Shown: positions 34,188-44,817, counted from the stretch's first letter. The stretch: 64,000 bases of DNA from Eonycteris spelaea (GCA_003508835.1 PUFA01000012.1:18580001-18644000), one strand, 5' to 3'. Program-made: numbers and translations. Notes: generated from the sequence alone by a model not told the origin.

Positions 34188-34676
34188 AAACATAATGGAA
34201 GCCATATGTATAATTTAAATATTTCCAATAACTACCTTAAAAATCTACAAAGAAATAGGTGAAATTAAATTATAAACTATATTTTATTTAACCCCATATG
34301 TGCAAAATATTATTATTTTTGACATGTAACAAATACGGAATATCATTAATGAGGCATTATACATTTTCTTATAACAAGTCTTTAAAATCTGTTGTATATT
34401 TTACACTTATTGCACATCTCAATTCAAATGCTAAATTTTCTTCACAAATACTTGGTCTGTATTTATATTACATATAATTTACAGTTTAAAAAGCTAGATG
34501 TACTTGCTCACATTGTTCAAAACTTGCTTAAACATTTTTTCATTAATCAAGCATCAGTTTTTAAATTTAAATTCATGAATATTAAATAAAATTTAAAAAT
34601 TTAGTTTCTCAGTTGCACTAGTCATATTTTAAGTGCTCAACAGCCACATGTAGTTACTGCATTGAGCAACACAATG
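34188..34676 (+). mobile_element. hAT-type MITE, copy 2 (longer variant)
   Basis: Opposite orientation to the copy at 1636-1972. It shares 'taggtgaaattaaattataa', 'atattttatttaaccccata', 'tattttacacttattgcaca', 'tctcaattcaaatgctaaat' and 'aagtgctcaacagccacatg'. About 180 bp between roughly 34430 and 34610 is absent from copy 1, so this is either a longer family member or carries an insertion. Confidence 0.65.
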
Positions 34677-35219
34677 GAGACAGAGGTCTTATAACTATAA
34701 TTTTTCTGAGTGAGGTCTCTAATGCACAGAACCATTAATTACCTTAACTTTTTTTTCTGTTAGCAATAAAAGCATTTCCCTTCCTTCCAATTAGAAAAAC
34801 AGACATTCAATAATTATTCACATTCATTCTGGTCATAATAGTATACAGCAATCTAGTAGATGAAGCGCCAAACTCTTCTTAAAGAGTTGAATAGATGGAT
34901 ACTAAAAATGCGATTTTGGTGACTAAAATGTTCCCATTATGAAGAGAATGTGCTCTTTTAGAAGCTTTTTCTGAGGGAGGTGGAAAAATCCAATTAACTG
35001 TTTTCATAGCACCAGCTGGTTGTTTAGAGCCGAAAGAAATAACACCTCCCAGGAGTGAACATTTATTTCACTTCCAGTCAGAAATGCAGTCACCCTGATT
35101 CCCTAAGAGATCAGGCTACCTGTTAAGCAATATTGATAGTAATTAGGATGACAAATAACAACAAGTAATAAGGACATGAATTCTCACCTCCATGGCTCTC
35201 CTTTCATCTTTATTTAATT
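34677..35219. other. No recognised feature
   Basis: Unassigned sequence before the TAGA-type repeat. Confidence 0.5.
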
Positions 35220-35310
35220 TGTCTATGTATCTAGATATCTAACTAGATATCCATCTGGATGTCTAGATATATAAATTACATAGATAGATAGATAGATTAG
35301 ATAGATAAAC
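35220..35310. repeat. Degenerate (TAGA)n tetranucleotide repeat
   Basis: 'tctagatat' and 'ctagatatc' variants lead into a purer tagatagatagatagat run at about 35280-35305. Confidence 0.85.
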
Positions 35311-35331
35311 AGGACTGATCAGATCAGTCCT
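35311..35331. repeat. 10-bp palindrome with 1-base centre
   Basis: aggactgatc and gatcagtcct are exact reverse complements around a single A. A third copy of the word 'actgatcag' follows at about 35335-35343. Confidence 0.9.
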
Positions 35332-35429
35332 CAGACTGATCAGAAGAGAAGGCTTCCCTACCAACACTAATTTCCTAGATGAGAATGAGCTCATCTAGTC
35401 TCATGCTTTTAAGATGTATACCTTGCCAA

Positions 35430-36062
35430 CTCAATCTCCATTTTGGATTGAATTCAAAACTCATATATCCAACTGCCTACTTGACATCTTCACTTAGATG
35501 TCTGCTAGGAATCCTCAATTTAATATGTTAAACACAATTCCTGACGGCACCCCCACCACTAACATACAAACAAAATTGAATCTGCCTCTCCTCCTTCTCC
35601 CACATCTGATCCAAGTTACCAAAATGAATTAACTTTATCTCATGAATTGTTCCCTATGTCTATTATAACTGTTCTAGTCCAAGGCATTGTGGCTTCCTGC
35701 TGGGACCAAAATAATAATGTCCTAACTGTTCCCTGGAGTCCAATCATGCTACCTCTTCCTGCCAGCTCCATCTTAACTCTCCGGCCTATATCTGGTCTTT
35801 TTTCCACTCACCCTATATACTTTTATTGTAGTGTATGTATGTATGTGTGTGTGTGTGTGTGTGTGTGTACATATATATATATATATATATAATATTAATT
35901 TTAAAAATATTCCAAGTTTTTTTCTTGCCCATGGACCTTCCAATACACCATTGCATTTACCTGGGAGACTCTTCCTTGATCTGTTCTTCACTCTAATTCA
36001 CTTGGACACAATAATGGTACCATAAAGACCTTAGAACAATGCCTGTACATAGTAAGTGCTAC
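35430..36062 (+). mobile_element. L2 LINE 3' region with (GT)n/(TA)n inside
   Basis: 'tgacatcttcacttagatgt', 'aatatgttaaacacaattcc', 'tgtggcttcctgctgggac' and finally 'aacaatgcctgtacatagta' follow the L2 3' region. The microsatellite at 35831-35892 interrupts it. Diverged, and no reverse transcriptase frame remains. Confidence 0.65.
35831..35892. repeat. (GT)n/(TA)n microsatellite
   Basis: A GTAT/GT run passes into TA. Short frames rich in Val-Cys and Tyr-Ile around it are artefacts. Confidence 0.95.
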
Positions 36063-36094
36063 ATACTTGTTAGTTTCTATTATTTGTATTACTA

Positions 36095-36245
36095 TTTTCA
36101 GAGATCTTTCCATGTCAATCAATATTTCTCTTCACAGGCTGCATAGTTTATTTAACCAGTCCTCTACCACAGTCATTTAAGTTGTTTTCAATTTTCCCTT
36201 ATTATAAATCCTTGTGCATATGTTATTTTATACTTATAATGGAGT
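36095..36245 (-). mobile_element. Old L1M 3' region fragment
   Basis: 'cacaggctgcatagtttatt', 'taaccagtcctctaccacag' and 'ccttgtgcatatgttatttt' are the inverted ORF2-tail block of L1M. Confidence 0.7.
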
Positions 36246-36587
36246 AAAGAATGTAGAACTGGGCAAAGAAAGAAGCTGACTTGCAATTCGGTCACAACTG
36301 AATCTTAATTTGATCCATGGAGACCTCTGAAGCTAGGAAATCTCTTTAGAGTTGTCTCTATTTGAGGCAGGAGGTAGGGCCTTTGTTATCCCTACATCAG
36401 CCAGTCATTGGCCATGGACTATGTGCTGGTAGAGAATGCAACCTTGAGTAAGGCAGGTCCTTGAAGCTGAGGGGAATTCCCAGTGAGGAACACAGCTATG
36501 TCAACAGCCAAAATTCCTGCAGCTTCAGAATGGATGCATTGTCTTAAAGAAGGAACTTGAGCCCAGCACCACAGTATTCAACGGAGC
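36246..36587. other. No recognised feature
   Basis: Unassigned sequence between an L1 fragment and MER5A. Confidence 0.5.
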
Positions 36588-36780
36588 AGGTTCTCAATTC
36601 TGGGGATGCTTCAGAATCACCTGTGCAGCTGGTTTAAAAAACATATTTTAGAGTCCTAATCCCAGGGTTCCTGATTCAGCAAGTCTAGGGTGGCTTACTA
36701 TAGCTACATGACTCTCCTCTGGCAATTAGATGTGAGCTATTAAAATGCAAATGAGAACTCAAAAGTTAACTTCAGTTGTA
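36588..36780 (+). mobile_element. MER5A-like hAT-Charlie MITE
   Basis: 'aggttctcaattctggggat', 'gcttcagaatcacctgtgca' and 'ggttcctgattcagcaagtc' are the diagnostic left and central MER5A blocks. The right part has decayed. Confidence 0.82.
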
Positions 36781-36792
36781 CAGAAGACAGAG

Positions 36793-37296
36793 TATGGCAG
36801 ATTGCAATAGCTACCAATTCCTCCCATCTGTATATGTATGCCCCTTTGCAATGTGAACTTGCTGCTCCTCCCAACAAAAGAGAAGTCTCTATCTCCACTA
36901 CTTTAACTGGCAAATAAAATGAGGTGAAAGTGACATTAACAAAGTCCCAAGCCTAGATCTCAAGGTGCTATGCAGCCTCTTTTTTTTTCTTGGAACCTCG
37001 TCGCTGCTATGTAAAGATATCTGGGTTAGTCTTTTTGACAATGAGAGACCACATGGAGAGAGATAACTACCTAACAGCCAGAAAGTAGGCATCTCAGATC
37101 ATTCAGTCTCAATCAAGCCAAGCCACCAGATGACTACGACTGCATGAGTGATCTCAGATGACATCAGGAGAAAAACTACCCAGCAGAATACAAAACAAAT
37201 TGCTAATCCTAAGATTCGTAAGTTAAAAAAAAATGTTGTTTTTAAACCATTATGTTTTAGGGTAGCTTGTTATGCAGCAGTAACTAACTGATATAA
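36793..37296 (+). mobile_element. MaLR/MLT1-type LTR
   Basis: It starts near 'tatggcagattgcaatagct' and ends in 'gcttgttatgcagcagtaac', then 'taactgatata', the typical right end of MLT1-type LTRs. No flanking internal region, so it is a solo LTR. A minus-strand frame inside (36898-37092) is not viral in character. Confidence 0.7.
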
Positions 37297-37634
37297 GGGG
37301 CAATACTTCAGGAGGTGGAGGAAGAACAAGATGGAAGACACATGATGCCTGGGCCACCTCATGGAGCAAAAAGACCCGATTTTCCTAGACTATTATGTGT
37401 GTGAGAGAGATAAACTTCTACCTAGTTTGAATCACATACCACATACATCAATTATTTCATCTCATTTTCATATCACTTATGAAGTAAATGCCAAGGTATT
37501 TACTTTCTTTTATAAATAATGAAAAATAAGCTCCTAAATGTGCAAAGAAACATCCTGTTGGTCACGGGTCTACTGATCTGACCAATAGGATAATTTTAGC
37601 ACTATATTTTGAATTGTGCTTTCCATGCAGGAAA
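37297..37634. other. No recognised feature
   Basis: Unassigned sequence between an LTR and MIR/L2 fragments. Confidence 0.5.
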
Positions 37635-37693
37635 ACAACAATAACTTATATAGCAGTTACTATTTGAAAAACACAGTTCTAAGTACTTCTTAT
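37635..37693 (-). mobile_element. MIR SINE fragment
   Basis: 'acttatatagcagttactat' and 'acacagttctaagtacttct' match the inverted MIR end. It directly abuts an L2. Confidence 0.5.
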
Positions 37694-37864
37694 TAATATA
37701 TTCATTCAACAAATAATTATTGAACAACTGATATGTGCCAGGCACCATTCTAGATACTCAAGATACATCAAAGAACAAAATAGGAAAAGATGTCTAATCT
37801 TGTGAAGCACGTGTTTTAACAAAGGAACACAGTAAACAATAAATGTAATGCATAGATTAGAAAG
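37694..37864 (-). mobile_element. L2 LINE, left part (split by L1)
   Basis: 'attcattcaacaaataatta', 'tgtgccaggcaccattctag' and 'aacacagtaaacaataaatg' are the inverted L2 3' end. The same L2 resumes at 38832. Confidence 0.85.
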
Positions 37865-38831
37865 AACATATTTGGAAATCATATATTTGATAATGATATA
37901 TTTAATAAGAGACTTTTATCTAGGGTATTTAAAGCATTCTTACATTCAATAACAGGATGACAAATCGTATGATTAAAAATAGGCAGAAGATTTGAATAGA
38001 CATTTCTCTAAAGAAGGAATATAACTGACCAACAAGCACATGAAAAGCTGTTCAATATCATTGGTCATCAGGGAATGCAATTCAAACCTCAATGAGATAT
38101 CATTTCATCTCCACTAGAATGGCTCGAATCAAAAAGTCAGACAATAGTGTTGGTGATGATGTGGAGAAGTTAGAATTCTCATACATTGCTGGTGGGAAGG
38201 TAAAATGGTACAGCCACTCTGGGAAACAACTGGCAGTTCTTCAAAAGTTAAATATAGAATTGTCATATGACCCCGTAATTCCTTTCTTAGGTATACACCC
38301 GAAACAATTGAAAACATTAGTCCACATATAAACCTATGCATGGGGCTCATCGAAGCCTTAGCCATAACAGTCAAAGTATCCGTGAGCTGACTGATGAATA
38401 AATAAAATAGGATCTATCCATACAATGGAATATTATTCAGCAATAAAAAATGAATACATGCTACAATGAGAATGAAACCTGAAAGCATGCTAAATGAAAG
38501 AAACCAATCATAAAAGGCCATATATTGTATGATTCTATTTACATAATATATCCAGAATAGGTAAATATATAGACACAGAAAATAGATTAAAGACTGTATA
38601 GAGCTGGGATGGATGAGGGTGCTTCATCTGAGGGTGCTTCAGAATCACCTGTGCAGCTGGCTAAAATACACATTTTAGGGTCCCACCCTAAAACAGGTCT
38701 GATTCAACAGGTCTGGGATGATGATCGCACAACTCTGCAAATATACTAAAAACCATTGAAGTATACATTTAAACAGGTGAATTTTATGATATATAAATTA
38801 TATAGCAATAAAGTTGTTTAAAAAAAAAAGA
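37865..38831 (+). mobile_element. L1M inserted in L2; ORF2 tail and 3' UTR
   Basis: 'agaatggctcgaatcaaaaa', 'ttgctggtgggaaggtaaaa' and 'atggaatattattcagcaat' are ORF2. The plus frame at 38092-38331 still reads an ORF2 piece ending in SYDPVIPFLGIHPKQLKTL. The 3' end ('acaggtgaattttatgatat', 'caataaagttgtttaaaa') is followed by an A-run at 38819-38829. Part of the 3' UTR is replaced by a MER5A fragment. Confidence 0.9.
38620..38725 (+). mobile_element. MER5A-like fragment within the L1 3' UTR
   Basis: 'gcttcagaatcacctgtgca' and 'ctgattcaacaggtctggga' are MER5A. L1 3' UTR flanks on both sides ('gagctgggatggatg' to the left, 'cgcacaactctgcaaatata' to the right). 'gagggtgcttca' appears twice in tandem at the left junction. 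Confidence 0.75.
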
Positions 38832-39172
38832 TGAGGGGGTGAAGGAGTGAGTTATGTAGATATCTGAGGGAAGAACATTCTGGCAGAGGGAACGGCCAAA
38901 GCAGACCTATAAGGCAAGAATTACCTGGTATGTTCAAGGAATAGCAAAAAGACTAGTGTGGCTGGAAGAGAGTGAAAGAAAGGAAGGCTCACGGGAGATG
39001 AAGTCAAAGAAGTAACAAGGATTCCTGCTCATGTGTGGTCTTTTCGGCCATTATGAAGATTTTGTCTTCCTAATAAGTGAGATGGGAGCTTTTGCAAGGT
39101 GGAGAGCAAAAGAGTGACATTACATTTGATTTACATTACAAAGCGATGTCTAACTAATGTGTTGGGAAATAG
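38832..39172 (-). mobile_element. L2 LINE, right part
   Basis: 'gtgaaggagtgagttatgta', 'gaagaacattctggcagagg', 'aatagcaaaaagactagtgt' and 'aataagtgagatgggagctt' continue the L2 left at 37864. About 150 bp of consensus seems missing at the junction. Confidence 0.85.
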
Positions 39173-39264
39173 ACCATGGCATGGCAGCATAGAGACAGAG
39201 AGACGAATTAGGAAACTAATCCATGATGGTGGCTCAGACATCTTCGGTGGGTAGTAATAGAGAT

Positions 39265-39495
39265 GCTAAGTAGTTCGATTCTGGAGATGTTAACTCATTT
39301 AATATTCACACACACAAAAAAATGCTATGAATTAGCTAACAATATTGTTCTTATTTTACAGATAAGGAAACCGAAGTATTTTAACTTCGTAGTTTCCAAA
39401 GTCACACAAGGAATAAGTGGTGAAGCTGGGAGTTAAACCCAAGCAGTCTGAGTCCAGAGTCCGTGCTCTTTTTCATTATGTTATACTGCCTCTTT
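39265..39495 (-). mobile_element. MIR SINE
   Basis: 'ttttacagataaggaaaccg', 'aaagtcacacaaggaataag', 'gagttaaacccaagcagtct' and 'gagtccgtgctctttttcat' are the inverted MIR, including its 5' tRNA-related end. Confidence 0.93.
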
Positions 39496-41360
39496 GAAAA
39501 CTCATCTATTAGCACCTGTGCCTGTCAGTCCTAATATGTAAACATGTGAGAATTTTTAAAAGCATACAGGCCACAGCTGCATGCTAGAATTCTTTTCCCG
39601 AACAACAATGTTTCTGGGGCTTGTTCTAACAACTTTGTGTTCAAATTGTTTCCACAGAAAGTGAGCCAACAGCAACTTTGAATTCAACAGAAAAAAGGTG
39701 AGGCCTAAAATGGAATGAAATGAACAAGGCTGAAAAATATGGCATTGCTCTAACAAGAAGAAAATAAATGTCAGGAGAAGAGAAACTCTGACGAGTTCCA
39801 CAGAGAGGAATTAAACTGTGAGCCTTTGTGAATTGAAATTTTTGGTTCTACTAAAAGCCTAGATAATGCAAGTAAAATCCTTTCTACTTTTTAAAGTGTT
39901 TGAATTGAGCCATTGTGTAGTTTTTACTCATTGCTGTGATGACATGCCTTAAATGCAATCCTGTCAGCTCATTCTGGCCCCAAGCTGGCCTATATCCAAG
40001 TTTTTCATAAATCCAAATTTTGAATTGAAAGGAAATTGCATGGGATTGGCTTTTTTTCTTTTTCTTCCTCCAAACAATGGTCTATCAAGAAAAGCATTTC
40101 ACCAGAATTTATACATTACTCTCCCTTTCTCTCCTCCCCTTCATCCTTCTTAAATCTCACCCATACTCGCTCTATTTGAAAAAAGATATTCTATTTCCAG
40201 TTCTGCTCTGTGTTTTTAGCTCCTCCCCATCACATGAAACTACTTTTACTGTTTCTCTGCCTCCCTTCCTCCTACCTCTATCCTGCATCCAATCAGGATA
40301 TGATGTCTGATGTCTGGAGCAGCGGCTGCCATCTAGCTCTGAGGGGAATGCCAAGAGAATTCCAGAATGCCAATTCGTGTTGAGATTTGCTGATAGAACT
40401 CTGAAATTTCCTTTCTCCAGACTTATATGAGATATTTATATGGATTCGCTGCTTTAATTTAGTTTTCTATTATATCAGAAGGTATACTAAAGCATTGAGT
40501 AATTACCAATCTCACCTTTTTTCCTTCTCTCTTCAACAACTTTTCCCCCTGCATTGGGCTGGATGGGGGGAGGGGGAGGGAATAGAGTGTGGTTTCACCT
40601 CCACCTGTCCCTCACTCACTGCCCAGCCACACTGGGTCTAAATTTCTCCACATCTGGACCTTTCTCCTCATCTTCCCCCAGAGTAATCAAGCCCTCTTCT
40701 CACTCCAGTGAGCTCAGATAACAAAGAGCCTTGTAAGAGTCAAGAACCATTTTCCAAAAATCTGCATTTTCCCACAGTGGCCTGTGTCATAAAGGAATGG
40801 CACAAAGCCAGTGTAATAGCAACTTCCCACTGACTAGCCTCTAATCCCCCTTATTCCATTAATTCAATCAAGTTTCTAGTTTTGTTAAATGCTGTACATT
40901 ATTTTGTCATTTATTTCCGTGGTTTAACCTGCTTAAATATTTTTCCTAATTCAAAAGCAATTCAAAAAGCAATACTCTTTTTTTGTCAGTGGTATGTTTT
41001 TTTTTAAGTTTGGGTGGTAAAACATAAATTTCTTGTCTCCTTTTATATAAACAATGTGTTTTTAGACTTGAGCTTTTCATGCACTACTAATATCTGCTTC
41101 TATAGCACTTTAATAAATTCAGCTCAGCCAAATTCCTTGCTTTCCCCATGCTCTTTCTTTGCTGTGACATTATTTTGCTATGATTGATGGAAGCACTAAA
41201 CAATGTGTTGGCATATTAAAAAAAATTGCATTTGGGCTGCCTTACTTACTGTGATTAAAAAAAAAAAAAAAACCTTTGGTATACCTACCTACTAAAGCAA
41301 TCTCAAGTCTCTGTTAAGATCAGCTTGTTTTGATCAGCTTGTGTTGCTATTGCCTTCTTG

Positions 41361-41365
<5 letters not shown>
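39496..41365. other. No recognised gene or repeat
   Basis: 1.9 kb. Pyrimidine-rich at 40040-40280, and a G-rich tract (runs of 6, 5 and 3 G) at 40565-40580. Short frames at 39556-39801 and 39953-40354 overlap on both strands without family likeness. Confidence 0.5.

Positions 41366-41398
<33 letters not shown>
41366..41398. repeat. Poly-T tract (about 33 bp)
   Basis: Uninterrupted T-run, the longest homopolymer in the window. It might be the poly-A tail of a minus-strand retroposon, but no body is recognisable to its right. Confidence 0.95.
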
Positions 41399-41404
<6 letters not shown>

Positions 41405-41993
41405 TTGAATGAACTTAAAATCTATCTCAGACTCAAGAGTAGAACACACTATGTTTCTGCAGTTTTTTTTTTTTTATCACAAACTAATAAACAGTAGACA
41501 TAGCTCTCTGTGGAATCTGTTTTCTACATCAGATCTCTACTGTATCATTATTCGAAAAATTAAAGAAAGGTCAAGAAATCAGGCACATCCACAGATTTTT
41601 TTGGCAACCTCATGTAGGTTTGGTGAGAGGATTTATCTCCCCAGAAATCAAAGGAAGCTGTGACACTGTGACAGAGAATTTTCTGATGCATTGACAATTT
41701 TCTCCATGGAGGCTACAGCTCTGATCTGTCTCCTTTACATTTCATTGAGAAAGGAATTTAAATTCTACCCAGACATGAATCTTAATGAATTGATTGAAAT
41801 TGAAAAATAGTATCAGGTCTTTTTCTTCTTTTTTGGATGTTTGTTAAGTCTTCGTTTGCATGTATATAGAAGCAGTCCACAGGAGAAATAGAATTCAGCC
41901 CATGTAATACAGTATTGAGTTCACATAGTATATCTCTCTGCCCAGGTTTGCAACAAGGGCTTTGCTGACTGTTTTACTGTTATAAATCAACTA
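41399..41993. other. No recognised feature
   Basis: Unassigned sequence. A plus frame at 41409-41663 (84 codons) has no recognisable domain. Confidence 0.5.
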
Positions 41994-42070
41994 GAATCTC
42001 CAACAAGATTGAGTACTATGCAAATGACATTCCAAAACAAGCAGGCCTATTTTAAATCCTCTTCAGGAGG
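41994..42070. repeat. Unidentified repeat pair, copy 1
   Basis: Aligns directly with 43692-43770 over 77-79 bp. Shared words are 'gaatctcc', 'aaatgacattcca', 'gacaag/aacaag' and 'ctattttaaa(t/c)cctctt'. No family recognised. Confidence 0.75.
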
Positions 42071-42211
42071 GTTCTATCGAAAAACTACAAGGACTTGATC
42101 ATAAAGAACTGAGAGCATGACCCTGAGGGAGATGTCAGAGGTGTTTCCATTCTTCCATCTTGAGACTCATGAGACAGAACAATTCCACATAGCAAGAGTG
42201 GCAGATGGGAA

Positions 42212-42282
42212 GCCTGGGGCTGTAGAGAGGCACAGTGGCATGGCTCTGATCCCTGATCTGCCACTTAGCAGCTGTGCAACTG
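42212..42282 (+). mobile_element. MIR SINE, left half (split by LTR)
   Basis: 'aggcacagtggcatggctct' and 'ctgatctgccacttagcagc' match MIR up to 'tgtgcaactgtggca'. The other half begins at 42808. Confidence 0.8.
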
Positions 42283-42807
42283 TGGCAGACACTCCCTAAG
42301 GTGACCACCCATGAGTCACATCCTTGTATAATCTTCTCCCCCTAAGTGCAAGTGGAATCTATGACTTGCTTCTAACCGATGGCATATGGCAAACATGATG
42401 GGATGTCACTCCCATGATTACATTACTTCATATAAGACTCCATCTTAGTAAGATTCTCTTTCCAGTTATGAAAAAACAAACAACCATATGAACTGTCTAT
42501 GAAGAAGGCCACGTGACCAGGAACTGTGGGTGCCCTTGAGGAACTGAAGGGCCTTAAGCTGACAGCAAGTAAGAAGTCAGAATTGTGCTAATAGCTTGAA
42601 AACATGAAAATGGATTCTTCCCCAGTCGAGCATACAAATAAGAATGTAACCCACTGACACCTATATTGCAGACTATGAGACGCTGAGTAGAAGCCCTAAC
42701 TAAGCATGCCCAGCTTTCTCCCATGGGAATCTGAGACAAGAAATGTCTGTTGTTTTAAGTAACCAAGTTCGTGGTAATTTGTTATGCAGCAATACAAAAT
42801 AATACAA
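42283..42807 (+). mobile_element. MaLR/MLT1-type LTR inserted in MIR
   Basis: 'gtggaatctatgacttgctt', 'ctaaccgatggcatatggca', 'gatgggatgtcactcccatg' and the right end 'gtggtaatttgttatgcagc' follow MLT1-type LTR order. It splits a MIR cleanly between 'tgtggca' and 'gagcaagtt'. Solo LTR, with no internal region. Confidence 0.75.
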
Positions 42808-42910
42808 TGATTTAGAGCAAGTTTTTTCCCCTGAGTTTCAGTTTTCTTATCTATAAAACATGGATGATAATGCCTATGTATATGAAGGTTTAATCACCAA
42901 ATGAAATAAT
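42808..42910 (+). mobile_element. MIR SINE, right half
   Basis: 'gagcaagttttttcccctga', 'gtttcagttttcttatctat' and 'aaaacatggatgataatgcc' continue the MIR core. Confidence 0.85.
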
Positions 42911-43691
42911 GGTTCCTCCTAAAATGGTAGTTGTTTTATTGTATTATTAATAATCTTATTTTCTGGGTACAGGAGCCACAGACACATCATATGGCTGGAC
43001 AGGCATTAGAGGAAATGGTCTTACTCCTGAGGCCAACCATAGAAGTGGGGCACAGGGCTAGCCAATGGTCAGCAATAAAGAGCTAAGAGGAAAGGGTTGA
43101 ATCCTAATTGGTGGGTGAGACAGAGTCTGAATTCCAAATAAGAGACACAGAAACAATCTGGTAGGTATGTTAGTATAGCCAGACTAGGGCAGGATATCGA
43201 GACCCAGAGCACCAGGCTGGGTTTCAGGAACTGAAGGCCATCCTGAGCTGTAGCCCACAGAGACCCAGGGGAAACCGTGCATGAGTAGAAGGAACACATA
43301 GCCAGCTGTGCTTCTGATTGGGCTCCCCCTGAAGCTGATACTGTGATCTACTCAATTTTTTCCTGATCACCTACTCTGTGCACAGCAATGTGCAAGAGGA
43401 GGGGCCTCCTGCCTTTGAGAGTGCCCTAGCTAGCGGCCACAAGTGAGACTCTAACATTAACATTAGCATACTGTGTTCAGAACTGGGGTTACAAAATCTC
43501 AGTGCAACCCATGCCAAGCTCCGGCACATTTGGGTTACAGTGGGAGCTTTGAGGTTGCTTACATTCTTGGTTGCCTGACTCCTGGTAAGTAAGGCTGAGC
43601 TTTCTGATGAGTAACCTTCATACAGGGAGCAGGTGAGGACAAATGCCAAAGTAATAAGGTAGGACCTTGGCACCACATCACAAACCACCAG
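42911..43691. other. No recognised feature
   Basis: Unassigned apart from a possible L2-like word at 43366-43385 ('cacctactctgtgcacagca'). Overlapping minus frames (43069-43299, 43371-43783) show no family likeness. Confidence 0.45.
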
Positions 43692-43770
43692 GAATCTCCC
43701 AACAAACCTAGGTGTTGTGTAAATGACATTCCAAGACAAGTCAAGTCTATTTTAAACCCTCTTACAGAGG
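43692..43770. repeat. Unidentified repeat pair, copy 2
   Basis: Partner of 41994-42070, same orientation, about 70% identical by eye. Confidence 0.75.
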
Positions 43771-44207
43771 ACTCAAAACACACTCTCTCCCTGACCTAGT
43801 GTGAGAAGAGCAGATATATGCTCTCTTACCATTGAAGTTGTAAAGGCTTGGGAGCTTGATCATTTAAAATATTCAGAAGCCCTTGAAAGCCAAATGTTAG
43901 AAACTTTGGCATCCATTTCCTCTATTACGTGTTTATAATAATGTTATCTTTAATGGTTTGTCAACATTTTTTATTGAGAAAATAGAAAGCGATGCTGGTA
44001 ATTTTAAGTGAAATCTCCACAACTTGGGAAGTAGAAGTGCCCATCACAACCAAATGTTCCTGCTCAGAGGGACCTGATGTCCACTCTTTCATTAGCACCA
44101 ACTTTTTGAAGTGGTCCTTGATTATCTGCTTTCCTTCACAATGCCTTAGAAAATGTTTTGTTTTGTTTTGTTTTTCCCCCTGATTTTCACTCTTCGTGAT
44201 GGATGCA

Positions 44208-44410
44208 AAGGGCAGTAAAGCATGGTAGTTAAGAACCCAACCCCTGGAGACAGACACGTGGGGTAAATCTAGCTCTGCCACTTACCGCCTCTCTACTCTT
44301 GCACAACTTAACATGAGCTCTCTGAACCTGGATTCAGGCTAGTAATTGTATGTCAGTAAAGCATTTACCACAGAGCCTGAACAGAAGGAGTCCACATTAA
44401 TGACAATTGT
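44208..44410 (+). mobile_element. MIR SINE
   Basis: 'aaagcatggtagttaagaac', 'aaatctagctctgccactta' and 'aaagcatttaccacagagcc' fit MIR. The middle has a deletion. Confidence 0.85.
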
Positions 44411-44427
44411 TGTTTATTGTTATATTA

Positions 44428-44466
44428 ATGATGACGATGACGACGATGATGATGATGATGATGATA
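44428..44466. repeat. (GAT/GAC)n trinucleotide repeat
   Basis: 'gatgac' units pass into pure 'gat' units, with three CpGs retained. It lies just after the MIR tail. Confidence 0.95.
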
Positions 44467-44605
44467 ACTGCTGTGTTGTCCTTAGATTTGGTTTATCATG
44501 TAGTCATCAATGTTTCTAGGACAATACAGATCAAATGACACAAGGTAGAAGACTCTCAGAGGTTTAATTCAGTGAAGCTAAATTGTTTATAACTGTGCTC
44601 TAGCC

Positions 44606-44817
44606 CAGGGGTTGGCAAACTTTCTCTATAAAGGACCAGATAGTAAGTATTTTAGGCTTGCAGACCATATGGTCTGTGTTGCAACTACTCAACTCTGCTG
44701 CTGTAGCTGGAGAGCAGCCATAGACAATACATAAGCAAACGAGTGTGGCTGTGTTCCAACAAAACATTATTTACAAAAAGAAGTGGCTAGATTTGAGCCA
44801 TAGTGTGCTAACCCCTG
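44606..44817. mobile_element. MER58-like hAT-Charlie MITE, complete
   Basis: 212 bp from 'caggggttggcaaact' to 'agtgtgctaacccctg'. These tips are 16-bp imperfect terminal inverted repeats. The flanks carry a perfect 8-bp duplication, ctctagcc, at 44598-44605 and 44818-44825, which is the hAT signature length. Internal blocks such as 'ttttaggcttgcagaccata' and 'gctgtgttccaacaaaacat' fit the family. Non-autonomous. Confidence 0.93.

Noticed and set aside
40563..40582. G-quadruplex at the G-rich tract
   Set aside because: Only three G-runs of three or more are separated by loops, so a standard four-run quadruplex is not supported.
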